Shown here: in pieces, positions 26,074 to 34,905 of the stretch
Position numbering within the stretch: the first letter of the stretch is position 1
Layout: each line of letters begins with the position of its first letter
Origin: CAWEFA01 sp963851385
Lineage (GTDB): Bacteria; Bacteroidota; Bacteroidia; Bacteroidales; DTGW01
Reading direction: 5' to 3'
Assembly: GCA_963851385.1 (NCBI GenBank)
Contig: CAWKPE010000010.1
Location: 186,001-250,000, forward strand
DNA length: 64,000 bases
The notes under the pieces: model-generated
Seen by the model: only the letters and a program-made list of their open reading frames with translations
What the model was told of the DNA's origin: nothing
Databases searched by the model: none
Made by a program: the position numbers and the translations under genes

Positions 26074-26697
26074 TTATGCATTCTTTTGCAAAGCGTCAAT
26101 TGTTTTCTCGGAAAACACTATAGTTGATGCGTTCATTATGTCATATGTGTTTAATTCTGAAAGCGTTACAACTTTACTATCCTGTAAATTCCGGGATGAC
26201 AAATATACATTTTTATTTTGTTCGTGAATCACGAGCAATAATTTTTTATCTTGAATTTTAAGATTATTGCGTAATTCAATAAATTCTTTAGTTTTCGGAG
26301 CTTCATAATTAAAATCTTCAACTACAAGTATGCATTTTTCTTTTGCCTTGTAACTAAGTGCAGATACTCTTGCCAATTGCTTAACTTTTTTATTTAATTT
26401 AAAGTTATAATCCCTTGGACGTGGACCGAATACACGACCACCTCCAATAAATACTGGAGATTTAATACTACCGGCACGTGCACCACCAGTACCTTTTTGC
26501 TTTTTAATTTTGCGCGTACTATATGAAACTTCTGCACGTTCTTTTGACTTATGAGTTCCCTGACGCTTGTTAGCAAGATATTGTTTTACATCAAGATAAA
26601 TAGCATGATCGCTGGGTTCAATGCCAAATATCTCAGGTTTCAGCGTTACCGATTTTCCGGTTTCTGTACCAGCTATATCATAAATTGAAAGTTTCAT
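26074..26697 (-). CDS. rplD: 50S ribosomal protein L4
   Basis: A 207-residue protein with a tunnel loop. The loop region GTHKSKERAEVSYSTRKIKK (about 47-66), KQKGTGGARAGSIKSPVFIG and the motif GPRPRDYNFKLNKKVK (about 91-106) are the family pattern. In enterobacteria L4 controls the S10 operon; no equivalent leader was identified. Confidence 0.97.
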   Translation of the reverse strand: MKLSIYDIAGTETGKSVTLKPEIFGIEPSDHAIYLDVKQYLANKRQGTHKSKERAEVSYSTRKIKKQKGTGGARAGSIKSPVFIGGGRVFGPRPRDYNFKLNKKVKQLARVSALSYKAKEKCILVVEDFNYEAPKTKEFIELRNNLKIQDKKLLLVIHEQNKNVYLSSRNLQDSKVVTLSELNTYDIMNASTIVFSEKTIDALQKNA

Positions 26698-26722
26698 TGT
26701 AATATTATTTACTTAAATCATT

Positions 26723-27340
26723 TTATTTTTCAAGAATCAAATACGTGCCAACAGCTCCTGGTACAGCACCTTTGACCATAACAATATTATTTTCAGGAAT
26801 AATTTTTACTACCTTTAGGTTAAATATTTTTACAGTTTCATTACCTAAATGACCAGCCATACGCTTGCCTTTCCAAACCCTCGAAGGAAAAGATGAAGCT
26901 CCCATTGAACCGGGAGCACGAAGTCTGTTATGCTGACCATGAGTTGCACCACCAACTCCACTAAAGTTATGGCGTTTAATTACTCCCTGGAAGCCTTTAC
27001 CTTTTGTATTGCCCTGTACTTCTAAAAAATCTTCAGTAGTGAACATATCTGCCACTGTTAAAACATCACCAATTTTGGCAGCCTGGAAATTTCTAAATTC
27101 GGCAACTTTACGCTTTGGCGCAGTATTGGCCTTTTTGAAATGACCAATCAATGCTTTAGTAGAATGCTTTTCTTTTTTATCGTCAAAAGCCAATTGCACT
27201 GCATTGTATCCGTCAATTTCAATTGTTTTTACCTGGGTTACCACGCAAGGACCAGCCTCTATTACTGTTACAGGAACATTCTTTCCTTCTTCAGTATATA
27301 GAGAAGTCATTCCTACTTTTTTACCAATCAATCCTAACAT
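26723..27340 (-). CDS. rplC: 50S ribosomal protein L3
   Basis: A 205-residue protein reaching the peptidyl-transferase centre. It shows LGLIGKKVGMTSLYTEEGKN (2-21), KGKGFQGVIKRHNFSGVGGA (113-132) and the tip segment RAPGSMGASSFPSRVWKGKR (143-162). Confidence 0.98.
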   Translation of the reverse strand: MLGLIGKKVGMTSLYTEEGKNVPVTVIEAGPCVVTQVKTIEIDGYNAVQLAFDDKKEKHSTKALIGHFKKANTAPKRKVAEFRNFQAAKIGDVLTVADMFTTEDFLEVQGNTKGKGFQGVIKRHNFSGVGGATHGQHNRLRAPGSMGASSFPSRVWKGKRMAGHLGNETVKIFNLKVVKIIPENNIVMVKGAVPGAVGTYLILEK

Positions 27341-27360
27341 TTCTGTACAATTTAATATTG

Positions 27361-27666
27361 TTATACTTTAATTTCTACTTCAACTCCACTGGGCAATTCA
27401 AGCTTCATTAAAGCATCAATGGTTTTGGGAGTAGAACTGTAAATATCGAGCAATCTTTTAAATGAGTTTAATTCGAATTGCTCCCTGGACTTTTTGTTAA
27501 CAAAGGGCGAGCGCAATACAGTAAAAATTTTCTTATGTGTGGGCAATGGAATTGGACCACTGACAACAGCACCGGTCGATTTCACTGTTTTCACAATCTT
27601 TTCGGCTGATTTGTCAACCAGATTGTGGTCGTATGACTTTAATTTAATTCTAATTTTTTGACTCAT
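27361..27666 (-). CDS. rpsJ: 30S ribosomal protein S10
   Basis: The protein starts MSQKIRIKLKSYDHNLVDKS at the ATG ending at 27666; the frame has another ATG two codons earlier, which is not conserved in the family. The 101 residues include GPIPLPTHKKIFTVLRSPFV (about 37-56). It follows fusA directly; tuf, which lies here in many proteobacteria, is absent. Confidence 0.97.
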   Translation of the reverse strand: MSQKIRIKLKSYDHNLVDKSAEKIVKTVKSTGAVVSGPIPLPTHKKIFTVLRSPFVNKKSREQFELNSFKRLLDIYSSTPKTIDALMKLELPSGVEVEIKV

Positions 27667-27679
27667 TATCAATAATTAT

Positions 27680-29789
27680 TTAGATTACTGTTGATTTTCC
27701 TTTTACTTTATCAAGAATATCTTTTGCCAAATTTGGTGATACCTGCTGGAAATGTGAAAACTCCATACTTGATGTAGCACGTCCTGAAGTAAGAGTACGC
27801 AATACTGTAACATAACCAAACTGTTCAGCAAGTGGTACTTTTGCTTTAACCACTCTACCGCCAGCTTTCATTTCCATACCTTCAATATTACCACGCCGTT
27901 TGTTCAAGTCACCTATAACATCGCCAACATATTCTTCAGGAGTAACTACTTCAAGTTTCATTATAGGTTCCAGGAATACTGGATTTGCCTTATTGCATGC
28001 TTTTTTAAATGCCATCTTAGCACAAATCTCAAATGATAAAGAATCTGAATCTACAGCATGATATGAACCATCAAGTAATGTAACTTTCAAACTGTCCATT
28101 TTATAACCTGCCAATACACCATTTCGCATTGCTTCCTTAAAACCTTTTTCAACAGAAGGGATATATTCTTTAGGCACATTACCACCTTTTACCTTATTTT
28201 CAAATTGAAGACCTGTTATATTAGCATCAGCAGGCTCAACACGAACTTCAATGTCAGCAAACTTGCCACGGCCACCACTTTGTTTTTTAAATGTTTCACG
28301 AATTTCAACTGCAGAAGTAATAGCTTCCTTATAAGCTACCTGAGGAGCTCCTTGGTTACATTCAACTTTAAATTCGCGTTTCAACCTGTCCACAATAATT
28401 TCTAAGTGAAGTTCTCCCATACCGCTAATAATAGTCTGGCCGGAATCTTCATCCGTGTGAACACGAAATGTTGGATCTTCTTCGGAAAGCTTACCAAGTG
28501 CAATTCCTAATTTATCAAAATCTCCCTGGGTTTTAGGTTCAATTGCGATACCAATAACCGGTTCCGGGAATTTCATTGATTCAAGTGTAATAGGATGTTT
28601 TTCATCACAAAGTGTATCACCGGTACGAATATCTTTAAAACCAACGGCTGCACAAATATCACCAGCTTCTATAATATCACGGGGATTTTGCTTGTTGGCA
28701 TGCATCTGGAAAAGACGGGCAATACGTTCTTTCTTACGAGTACGGCTATTTAAAACATAAGAACCGGATTTTATAGTACCTGAGTAAACTCTCATATAAC
28801 ACAAGCGACCTACAAAAGGATCAGTTGCAATTTTAAATGCCAATGCTGTAAGAGGTTGTTTTTCATCAGGTTTTCTGGTAACAGGTTTATGAATTACCGG
28901 ATTTATACCTTCGATATCAGGAACATCTAATGGACTGGGAAGGAAATCTGCTACTGCATCTAAAAGCTGCTGAACTCCTTTATTTTTAAATGCTGCACCA
29001 CAAAGAATAGGCGTAATTTTCATGCTGATGGTTGCTTTGCGACATGCGTCTCCTAAGCTCATCCGCATTTAAAGAATTTTTATCATTAAAGAATTTTTCC
29101 AATAGAACATCGTCTTGTTCACAAATTACTTCCAATAATTTATCTCGCCATTCTTCAACAGTTTCTTTTAAATCATCAGGAACATCAACAATATTGAATT
29201 TTTCACCCTTTGGATCATCTGTGTCATAAATATGTGCCTTTCTTTCAAAAAGGTCAACCACACCCATGAATTTTTCTTCAGCACCAATGGGAACCTGAAT
29301 AGGAACTGCATTTGCTCCTAACTTATCTTTGATTTGTTGAATCAACTCAAAAAAATCGGCACCTGTACGATCCATTTTATTGACGAAGCCTATCCGGGGA
29401 ACATTATATTTGTTGGCCTGACGCCACACAGTTTCCGACTGAGGTTCAACTCCGGCAACTGCGCAGAAAAGAGCGACAGCACCGTCAAGGACACGCAAAG
29501 AACGCTCAACTTCAACAGTAAAGTCAACATGACCTGGAGTATCAATAATATTTATTTTGTATTCCTGATTTTTATATTTCCAGAAACAGGTTGTAGCTGC
29601 AGAAGTAATAGTAATTCCTCTCTCCTGCTCTTGAACCATCCAATCCATTGTAGCTGCACCATCATGAACCTCACCAATCTTATAATTCACACCAGTATAA
29701 TATAGGATGCGCTCGGTAGTAGTAGTTTTACCGGCATCTATGTGGGCCATAATTCCTATATTCCTGGTATATCTTAAATCCCTGCTCAT
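27680..29789 (-). CDS. fusA: Elongation factor G (one frameshift in this sequence)
   Basis: This is the translocation GTPase. The first segment has canonical G motifs: AHIDAGKTTTTERILYYTG, switch I RGITITSAATT, DTPGHVDF with the catalytic His, and NKMDRTGADFF. At about 29044-29048 one surplus base shifts the frame; removing it reads DELRRACRKATISMKITPIL and continues through domains II-V (GAAFKNKGVQQLLDAVADFL to the stop at 27680). The restored length is about 702 residues. All functional residues are kept, in contrast to the EF-G paralogue at 31121. An essential gene, so I infer a sequence error. Confidence 0.94.
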
Positions 29790-29923
29790 TTAAAAAAATC
29801 TCCTGTCTTCTTACTTCTATTTTATTTACAACCAATTTCAAATATTTTAGTTTTAATGGAAACATCCAAAAAATCTAATTTGACTAACAATAAAAAAGTT
29901 CTGATAACTTTTTAAAGTGTTTC

Positions 29924-30400
29924 TCAGAACCTGAAATGAGCGAATGCTTTGTTAGCATCGGCCATTTTGTGCATATCCTCTTTCTTCTTGAAAGCTCCGC
30001 CTTCTTCGTTGAAAGCAGCCAAAATTTCTGCAGCTAATTTTTCAGACATTGATTTTCCTGCTCTTTTACCGGCAAAAAGTATCATATGTTTAATACTTAA
30101 AGCAACTTTTCGATCAGCCCTTACTTCCTGGGGAACCTGAAAAGTAGCACCACCTACCCGGCGGCTTTTAACTTCAACCTGCGGAGTAATATTTTCGAGC
30201 GCTTTTTTCCATATATCAAGAGCCTGCTTCTCGGCATCTTTGTTTTTTTCAGCTACCTGGTCAATAGCATCATAAAATACTCTTAACGCAACACTTTTTT
30301 TACCGCGCGTCATCAGGTTGTTTACAAACCTTGTTACCAACAAATCACCATACTTGGGATCGGGCAATAATAATCTTTTTTTTGGCTTTGCTTTTCTCAT
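29924..30400 (-). CDS. rpsG: 30S ribosomal protein S7
   Basis: A 158-residue assembly-initiating head protein. It begins MRKAKPKKRLLLPDPKYGD and contains VKSRRVGGATFQVPQEVRAD (about 76-95) and a C-terminal KKKEDMHKMADANKAFAHFR. It lies between rpsL and fusA. Confidence 0.98.
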   Translation of the reverse strand: MRKAKPKKRLLLPDPKYGDLLVTRFVNNLMTRGKKSVALRVFYDAIDQVAEKNKDAEKQALDIWKKALENITPQVEVKSRRVGGATFQVPQEVRADRKVALSIKHMILFAGKRAGKSMSEKLAAEILAAFNEEGGAFKKKEDMHKMADANKAFAHFRF

Positions 30401-30442
30401 TTGGTCAGCAAAAATTTTATACCTATATATATATAATGTTAT

Positions 30443-30848
30443 TTAAACTTTTTTAGCTGCTGCAGCTATTGCACTTACTTTTGGACGTTTAGCACCGTAA
30501 AGTGACCGACTCTGTTTTCTGCCTTCAACACCAGCTGCATCGAGGGTTCCCCTTATTAAATGATAACGTACACCTGGAAGATCTTTAACACGTCCACCAC
30601 GAACTAAGAACAATTGAGTGCTCCTGTAAGTTATGTCCTTCACCTGGAATATAAGCCGTTACTTCTATACCGTTTGTAAGCCTTACACGTGCAACCTTGC
30701 GCATTGCTGAATTTGGTTTTTTTGGAGTTGTCGTGTAAACTCTTGTACAAACACCACGCCTCTGCGGACAACTTATCAATGCCGGAGCTTTACTTTTAAA
30801 TTCAAGTTTCTTTCTTCCTTTTCTTACTAATTGCTGTATTGTTGGCAT
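30443..30848 (-). CDS. rpsL: 30S ribosomal protein S12 (one frameshift in this sequence)
   Basis: The ATG ending at 30848 starts MPTIQQLVRKGRKKLEFKSK; the frame is open further upstream but that part overlaps the promoter. TTTPKKPNSAMRKVA keeps the lysine associated with streptomycin sensitivity. After GEGHNLQEHSIVL one surplus base (about 30605) breaks the frame; without it the sequence continues VRGGRVKDLPGVRYHLIRGT to the stop at 30443, giving 134 residues. First gene of the str operon. Confidence 0.93.
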
Positions 30849-30889
30849 ACAATCTATGTATTTACTGTATTTATTAATAAAATGGGTTG

Positions 30890-30919
30890 CAAAGGTAGAT
30901 TTTTTTTTGAAAAAACAAA
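30890..30919 (-). promoter_or_regulatory. Promoter of the str/S10/spc/alpha block
   Basis: On the minus strand TTTG (30916-30919), an 18-base spacer and TACCTTTG (30890-30897) match the Bacteroidota housekeeping promoter exactly. The rpsL ATG is 41 bases downstream of the -7 box. The upstream in-frame codons of rpsL fall inside this promoter, which supports the later start. Confidence 0.75.
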
Positions 30920-30998
30920 CATGACCTTTTAAAATATTTTCTACAAACTCTGACAATGAATTTAAATGAATAGAATTTCAACTTTAATTCGTTAAAAA

Positions 30999-31028
30999 TT
31001 GTGAAGTATTAAAAAAATATTATTTTTG
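30999..31028 (+). promoter_or_regulatory. Promoter of the EF-G2 gene
   Basis: TTG (30999-31001), a 19-base spacer and TATTTTTG (31021-31028) match the consensus. The ATG is at 31121, leaving a leader of about 85 bases. It is divergent from the str promoter, about 80 bases away. Confidence 0.7.
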
Positions 31029-31120
31029 CAACGCTCTTGCTGATTTTGAGAAAATTAAGGCCTTCCAGAAGGAATGGGGGTTTTCAATTACTGAACTTAA
31101 CTAATTAAATAAATATTACA

Positions 31121-33277
31121 ATGAAAAATTATGTAACAAACCAGGTAAAAAATATTACCCTGCTTGGCAATTCGGGCTCGGGTAAAACCACTCTTGCCGA
31201 AGCAATGCTTTTCGAGGGTGGCGTTATAGAAAGACGTGGTACAGTAGAACAAAAAAATACAGTGTCTGACTATAATGATATAGAACATGAAAATAAAAAT
31301 TCAATTTTTTCATCTGTACTGTACACTGAATATCTTGATAAAAAAATAAATATCATAGACAACCCGGGATTAGACGATTTTGTTGGTGGTGCTATTGCAT
31401 CTATTATGGTTGCTGATTCCGCCGTACTTTTAATTAATGCCCAGAATGGTATTGAGGTTGGAACTGAAATACATGCCCGTCATCTGGAAAACCATAAAAA
31501 ACCAATGATTATATTGGTTAACCATTTGGACCATGACAAAGCAAATTTTGAAAAGGCCATTGAAATGGCCAAAGAACGTATAGGAAATAATATTACAATT
31601 TTACAATATCCAATAAATGAAGGTTCAAGCTTTAACAGTGTTATTGATGTAATGCTGATGAAGATGTTAAAATATCCCGCAGATGGAGGCAAAGCAGAAG
31701 TTGCCGACATTCCTGCAAATGAATCAGAAAAGGCTACTGCGTTGCACAATCAATTAATTGAAAAAGCAGCTGAAAGTGATGAAAAATTAATGGAAGTATT
31801 TTTTGACAAAGGCACATTGACGAGTGATGAATTACAAAAAGGAATTATGGCAGGTATAATTTCAAGAGGATTATTTCCTGTTTTATGTGCATCGGCTAAA
31901 AAGAATATGGGTGTTGGTAATTTACTTGAATTCATTTGTAATGTTGCACCAGGTCCACAGGATGTGCCCGGTTTAAAATCAACTGATGGCAAAGAAATTA
32001 AAGTCAACCCATCTTTACCGGCAGCGCTCTTTGTTTTTAAAACAAACATCGAACAGCACATTGGTGAAATAAATTATTTTAAAGTAATAGGCGGTGAAAT
32101 AGTTGAAAGTATCGACCTGGTTAATAATAATAACCAGACAAAAGAAAGATTGAGCCAATTATTTGTATCGGCCGGTAAAAACCGCACCAAAGTTCCTAAA
32201 CTTGCAGCCGGTGATATTGGCGCGACAGTAAAGCTTAAGAATACCAAGACACAACATACGCTTACTTTATCTAATCAATCAACTATTTTCGAAAAAATAG
32301 CATTTCCAAATCCAAAATTTCGCACTGCAATTAAGGCAAAAAGCGAAGGAGATGAAGAAAAACTTGGCGAAGCACTTAACCGGATGCAACAGGAAGATCC
32401 TACTATAATAGTTGAATATTCTAAAGAACTTAAACAAACTATTCTGCATGGACAGGGAGAATACCATCTTAATATATTAAAATGGCATCTTGACAATATT
32501 TTTAAAATTCAAACTGAATTCCTTGCTCCAAAAATTCCTTATCGCGAAACAATAACTAAAATAGCTGCTGCCGACTATCGTCATAAAAAGCAATCAGGAG
32601 GAGCCGGACAGTTTGGTGAAGTTTACCTGGTAATAGAACCATATATAGAAGGAGCTCCAGACCCAACAATGTATAAAGTTGGAAGTAAGGAAATAAAAAT
32701 AAATGTTCGTCATAAAGATGAGGTTGACATGCCCTGGGGAGGTAAACTTGTTTACTATAATTGTATTGTAGGCGGTTCTATTGATGCACGTTTCATGCCT
32801 TCAATACTTAAAGGAATTATGGAAAAAATGGAAGAAGGACCACTTACGGGTTCTTACGCCCGCGATATACGAGTAGCAGTTTATGACGGTAAAATGCACC
32901 CTGTCGATTCTAATGATATTTCATTCAGATTAGCCGGAAGAAATGCATTTAAAGAAGCTTTCAAAAATGCCGGTCCAAAAATTATGGAACCCATATATGA
33001 CGTTGAAGTTTTTGTACCTTCCGACCGCATGGGAGATGTGATGAGCGATTTACAGGGACGCCGTGCAATTGTTCAGGGAATGAGCAGTGAGAAAGGCTTT
33101 GAAAAAATAATTGCCAGGGTACCTCTGGCTGAAATGAATAAGTACTCAACTGCCTTGAGTTCGCTGACTGCAGGCCGTGCAATTTATACTATGAAATTTG
33201 CCGAATATGCACAGGTTCCGGGTGAAATCCAGACTGAACTTCTGAAAGCTTATGAAGCTGAAGAAAAAGAAGAATAA
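31121..33277 (+). CDS. EF-G paralogue (EF-G2) with degenerate G domain
   Basis: A 718-residue EF-G-like protein with all five domains. The P-loop is intact (GNSGSGKT, 16-23), but switch II reads DNPGLDDF (80-87), with Leu84 where EF-G has the catalytic His, the NKxD motif reads NHLD (134-137), and the switch I RGITI-type sequence is gone (EHENKNSIFSS instead). Bacteroides species encode a 718-residue EF-G2 reported to promote translocation without hydrolysing GTP and to serve during nutrient limitation; this protein fits that type by length and lost residues. It has its own promoter and is divergent from the str operon that encodes the normal EF-G. A copy of its last 52 codons lies 1160 bases downstream. 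Confidence 0.9.
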   Translation: MKNYVTNQVKNITLLGNSGSGKTTLAEAMLFEGGVIERRGTVEQKNTVSDYNDIEHENKNSIFSSVLYTEYLDKKINIIDNPGLDDFVGGAIASIMVADSAVLLINAQNGIEVGTEIHARHLENHKKPMIILVNHLDHDKANFEKAIEMAKERIGNNITILQYPINEGSSFNSVIDVMLMKMLKYPADGGKAEVADIPANESEKATALHNQLIEKAAESDEKLMEVFFDKGTLTSDELQKGIMAGIISRGLFPVLCASAKKNMGVGNLLEFICNVAPGPQDVPGLKSTDGKEIKVNPSLPAALFVFKTNIEQHIGEINYFKVIGGEIVESIDLVNNNNQTKERLSQLFVSAGKNRTKVPKLAAGDIGATVKLKNTKTQHTLTLSNQSTIFEKIAFPNPKFRTAIKAKSEGDEEKLGEALNRMQQEDPTIIVEYSKELKQTILHGQGEYHLNILKWHLDNIFKIQTEFLAPKIPYRETITKIAAADYRHKKQSGGAGQFGEVYLVIEPYIEGAPDPTMYKVGSKEIKINVRHKDEVDMPWGGKLVYYNCIVGGSIDARFMPSILKGIMEKMEEGPLTGSYARDIRVAVYDGKMHPVDSNDISFRLAGRNAFKEAFKNAGPKIMEPIYDVEVFVPSDRMGDVMSDLQGRRAIVQGMSSEKGFEKIIARVPLAEMNKYSTALSSLTAGRAIYTMKFAEYAQVPGEIQTELLKAYEAEEKEE

Positions 33278-33479
33278 TTTAATGACTAATTACCAATCAA
33301 TATCGTTTAGTTAAGGAACGAAACACCCTTCGACAAGCTCAGGGTGACAATAAGATGAGGTCATACTGAGCTTGTCGAAGTATGACCAATGATATAAAAC
33401 TGCTTAACTAAACGACATTGAATTACCAATGACTAATTACTGATTATAATAAGTCAAATAAAAATTGAGCCCTGCAAAA
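33121..33479 (+). repeat. 359-bp direct repeat, upstream copy (EF-G2 3' end, MITE and partial terminator)
   Basis: This stretch covers the last 52 codons of EF-G2, its stop codon, a MITE and the left half of the terminator. It recurs at 34281-34639 with nine differences. Eight of them lie in the coding part (seven synonymous third-position changes and one Tyr to Cys); only one is in the 202 non-coding bases. Confidence 0.9.
33298..33420. mobile_element. 123-bp MITE, copy 1
   Basis: Ends are 18-bp imperfect inverted repeats, CAATATCGTTTAGTTAAG (33298-33315) and CTTAACTAAACGACATTG (33403-33420). A perfect 10-bp target duplication AATTACCAAT flanks it (33288-33297 and 33421-33430). The inside holds two hairpins built on CTTCGACAAGCTCAG. 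It has no coding capacity, so it must have been moved by a transposase encoded elsewhere. Confidence 0.85.
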
Positions 33480-33604
33480 GTGGAGCTTTTTGATTACATT
33501 AAATGCAAAAAGATCAAAGTCAACTGCGATAGAATCACTAAATTTTCCATAGCGTTGTGTCCCATTTAAAAAATAAATTTCATCGAAACTTCTTAAGATT
33601 TTTT

Positions 33605-33612
33605 TATCTTTG
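33605..33612 (+). promoter_or_regulatory. -7 promoter element of the toxin-antitoxin cassette
   Basis: TATCTTTG is an exact TAnnTTTG match, ending 12 bases before the antitoxin ATG at 33625. This would give a leader of only a few bases. It also rules out the TTG at 33610 as the start. Confidence 0.55.
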
Positions 33613-33624
33613 AAAAAAAGAAAA

Positions 33625-33852
33625 ATGCAAGCATATAGATTTGAAACACGGATATCCAAAAAAGGAGTAATACAATTACCTTTTAATCAGCAATTAGTTG
33701 ATAGAGAGGTTGAAATTATTATATTGCCCAAACAGGATTTAAAAGCAAATAAAAATGCTTCTGTTGATTTTGTAAATAAATGGGCCGGATTTCTTTCAAA
33801 TGTAAATATAGAGGATTCAAAGTTTCAATATTTGAAAGAAAAATACAAATAA
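33625..33852 (+). CDS. Putative antitoxin of a PIN-toxin pair (DUF2281-like)
   Basis: A 75-residue protein, MQAYRFETRISKKGVIQLPF at the start and VNKWAGFLSNVNIEDSKFQY near the end. The N-terminal part resembles short antitoxins with a swapped-hairpin DNA-binding fold (ISKKGVIQLP), and the C-terminal WAGFLS segment is the kind that wraps the toxin. Its stop overlaps the toxin start in a TAATG junction, the usual layout for coupled antitoxin-toxin translation. The exact family assignment is from memory and uncertain; the role as antitoxin rests mainly on the partner. Confidence 0.72.
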   Translation: MQAYRFETRISKKGVIQLPFNQQLVDREVEIIILPKQDLKANKNASVDFVNKWAGFLSNVNIEDSKFQYLKEKYK

Positions 33853-34271
33853 TGAGAGTTCTATTTGATACAAATATAATTCTTGATATTGCTCTTGGTC
33901 GGGAACCGTATTTTACTGATTCTGCCAATGCTTTTAAGAAAATTGACAATAAATCAATATTTGGGTTCATCACTGCAACTACAATTACAGACATCTATTA
34001 TATTGCTAAAAGAGAAAAAGGCCATCAAGTTATAATTGATTTTATTGGTAACTTGATTGAAATAATTGATGTAATAGGGATTGATAGGCAAGTAATAATT
34101 GAATCACTATTTTCTCAGCTTTTTGATTTTGAAGATGCTATACAATCGGTTTCATCTCGTTTAAATGGTATTGATTATATCATAACGCGAAACCAAAAGG
34201 ATTTTGCTAAATCTGAAGTAAAAGCTTTAACTCCAAAAGAATTCTTGAACTTATTAAAGAAAATAAAATAA
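33852..34271 (+). CDS. PIN-domain toxin (VapC-like ribonuclease)
   Basis: A 139-residue PIN domain. The acidic metal-binding residues are in place: D6 (LFDTNIILD), E94/D95 (FDFEDAIQ) and D117 (ITRNQKDF). PIN toxins cut RNA, often tRNA or rRNA, when freed from the antitoxin. The start at 33852 overlaps the antitoxin stop; an earlier in-frame start would lie inside the antitoxin gene. The pair sits alone in an 801-base cassette inserted beside the EF-G2 gene, with no integrase. Confidence 0.87.
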   Translation: MRVLFDTNIILDIALGREPYFTDSANAFKKIDNKSIFGFITATTITDIYYIAKREKGHQVIIDFIGNLIEIIDVIGIDRQVIIESLFSQLFDFEDAIQSVSSRLNGIDYIITRNQKDFAKSEVKALTPKEFLNLLKKIK

Positions 34272-34280
34272 TAAAAACAG

Positions 34281-34437
34281 ACCTCTGGCAGAAATGAATA
34301 AGTGCTCAACTGCCTTGAGTTCGCTGACTGCAGGACGTGCAATTTATACTATGAAATTTGCTGAATACGCTCAGGTTCCCGGTGAAATCCAGACTGAACT
34401 TCTGAAAGCTTATGAAGCAGAAGAAAAAGAAGAATAA
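34281..34437 (+). pseudogene. Duplicated 3' fragment of the EF-G2 gene
   Basis: The last 52 codons of EF-G2 with stop codon, no start and no promoter. The translation differs from the intact gene at one residue only (Cys for Tyr), while seven codons differ silently. This pattern means that this copy, or its source, diverged while under selection as a real gene end. Confidence 0.85.
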
Positions 34438-34457
34438 TTTAATGACTAATTACCAAT

Positions 34458-34580
34458 CAATATCGTTTAGTTAAGGAACGAAACACCCTTCGACAAGCTC
34501 AGGGTGACAATAAGATGAGGTCATACTGAGCTTGTCGAAGTATGACCAATGATATAAAACTGCTTAACTAAACGACATTG
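34458..34580. mobile_element. 123-bp MITE, copy 2
   Basis: Identical to copy 1 and carried inside the duplicated 359-bp segment, so it reflects the segmental duplication rather than a separate transposition. Confidence 0.85.
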
Positions 34581-34627
34581 AATTACCAATGACTGATTAC
34601 TGATTATAATAAGTCAAATAAAAATTG

Positions 34628-34657
34628 AGCCCTGCAAAATGAAGTGGGGCTTTTTTA
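34628..34657 (+). terminator. Ancestral EF-G2 terminator
   Basis: AGCCC (34628-34632) pairs with GGGCT (34647-34651), followed by a run of T. The corresponding place in the upstream repeat (about 33467-33491) keeps only a weak stem, so EF-G2 transcription may now read into the toxin-antitoxin cassette. Confidence 0.5.
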
Positions 34658-34762
34658 TTTTAATCACATACAAACGTAGTGTTCATTTCTACAACATAGC
34701 ATTTGTTATGTAATAAATATTTAGAATATAAACAGAAATATTAGTTATTTATTTACAAAAAT

Positions 34763-34792
34763 TTTGTTTTGACATAATTATTTATATTTTTG
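34763..34792 (+). promoter_or_regulatory. Promoter of the surface-protein gene cluster
   Basis: TTTG (34763-34766), an 18-base spacer and TATTTTTG (34785-34792) match the consensus. The first ATG downstream is at 34906. The three following genes are closely spaced and probably co-transcribed. Confidence 0.65.
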
Positions 34793-34905
34793 ATTGTCAA
34801 TTACTTTTAACGCTCATGTACAAAGTATTTTATATATCACGAATAGATAGAATAAGTCAAAGCCGAAAAGCTAAATAAATGTAAGAAAATTTAAAACTTA
34901 ATATT

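Larger units (their letters stand above)
34281..34639 (+). repeat. 359-bp direct repeat, downstream copy
   Basis: The partner of 33121-33479. Beyond its right end the sequence runs on into a proper terminator stem, whereas the upstream copy loses the match exactly at the loop. This suggests that the right copy carries the ancestral junction and that a 1160-base unit was inserted in the terminator loop. Confidence 0.85.

Noticed and set aside
29032..29705. Plus-strand frames opposite fusA and other ribosomal genes
   Set aside because: They mirror strongly conserved coding sequence on the minus strand and show no family resemblance.
20598..30848. Programmed frameshifting in ribosomal genes
   Set aside because: The break sites have no common slippery sequence or downstream structure, and similar insertions occur in unrelated genes of the window.
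33444..33659. Minus-strand frame of 71 codons overlapping the antitoxin start
   Set aside because: Some stretches look protein-like (FDEIYFLNGTQRYGKF), but it lacks a start signal, runs through the duplicated terminator region, and overlaps the promoter and start of the antitoxin on the other strand.
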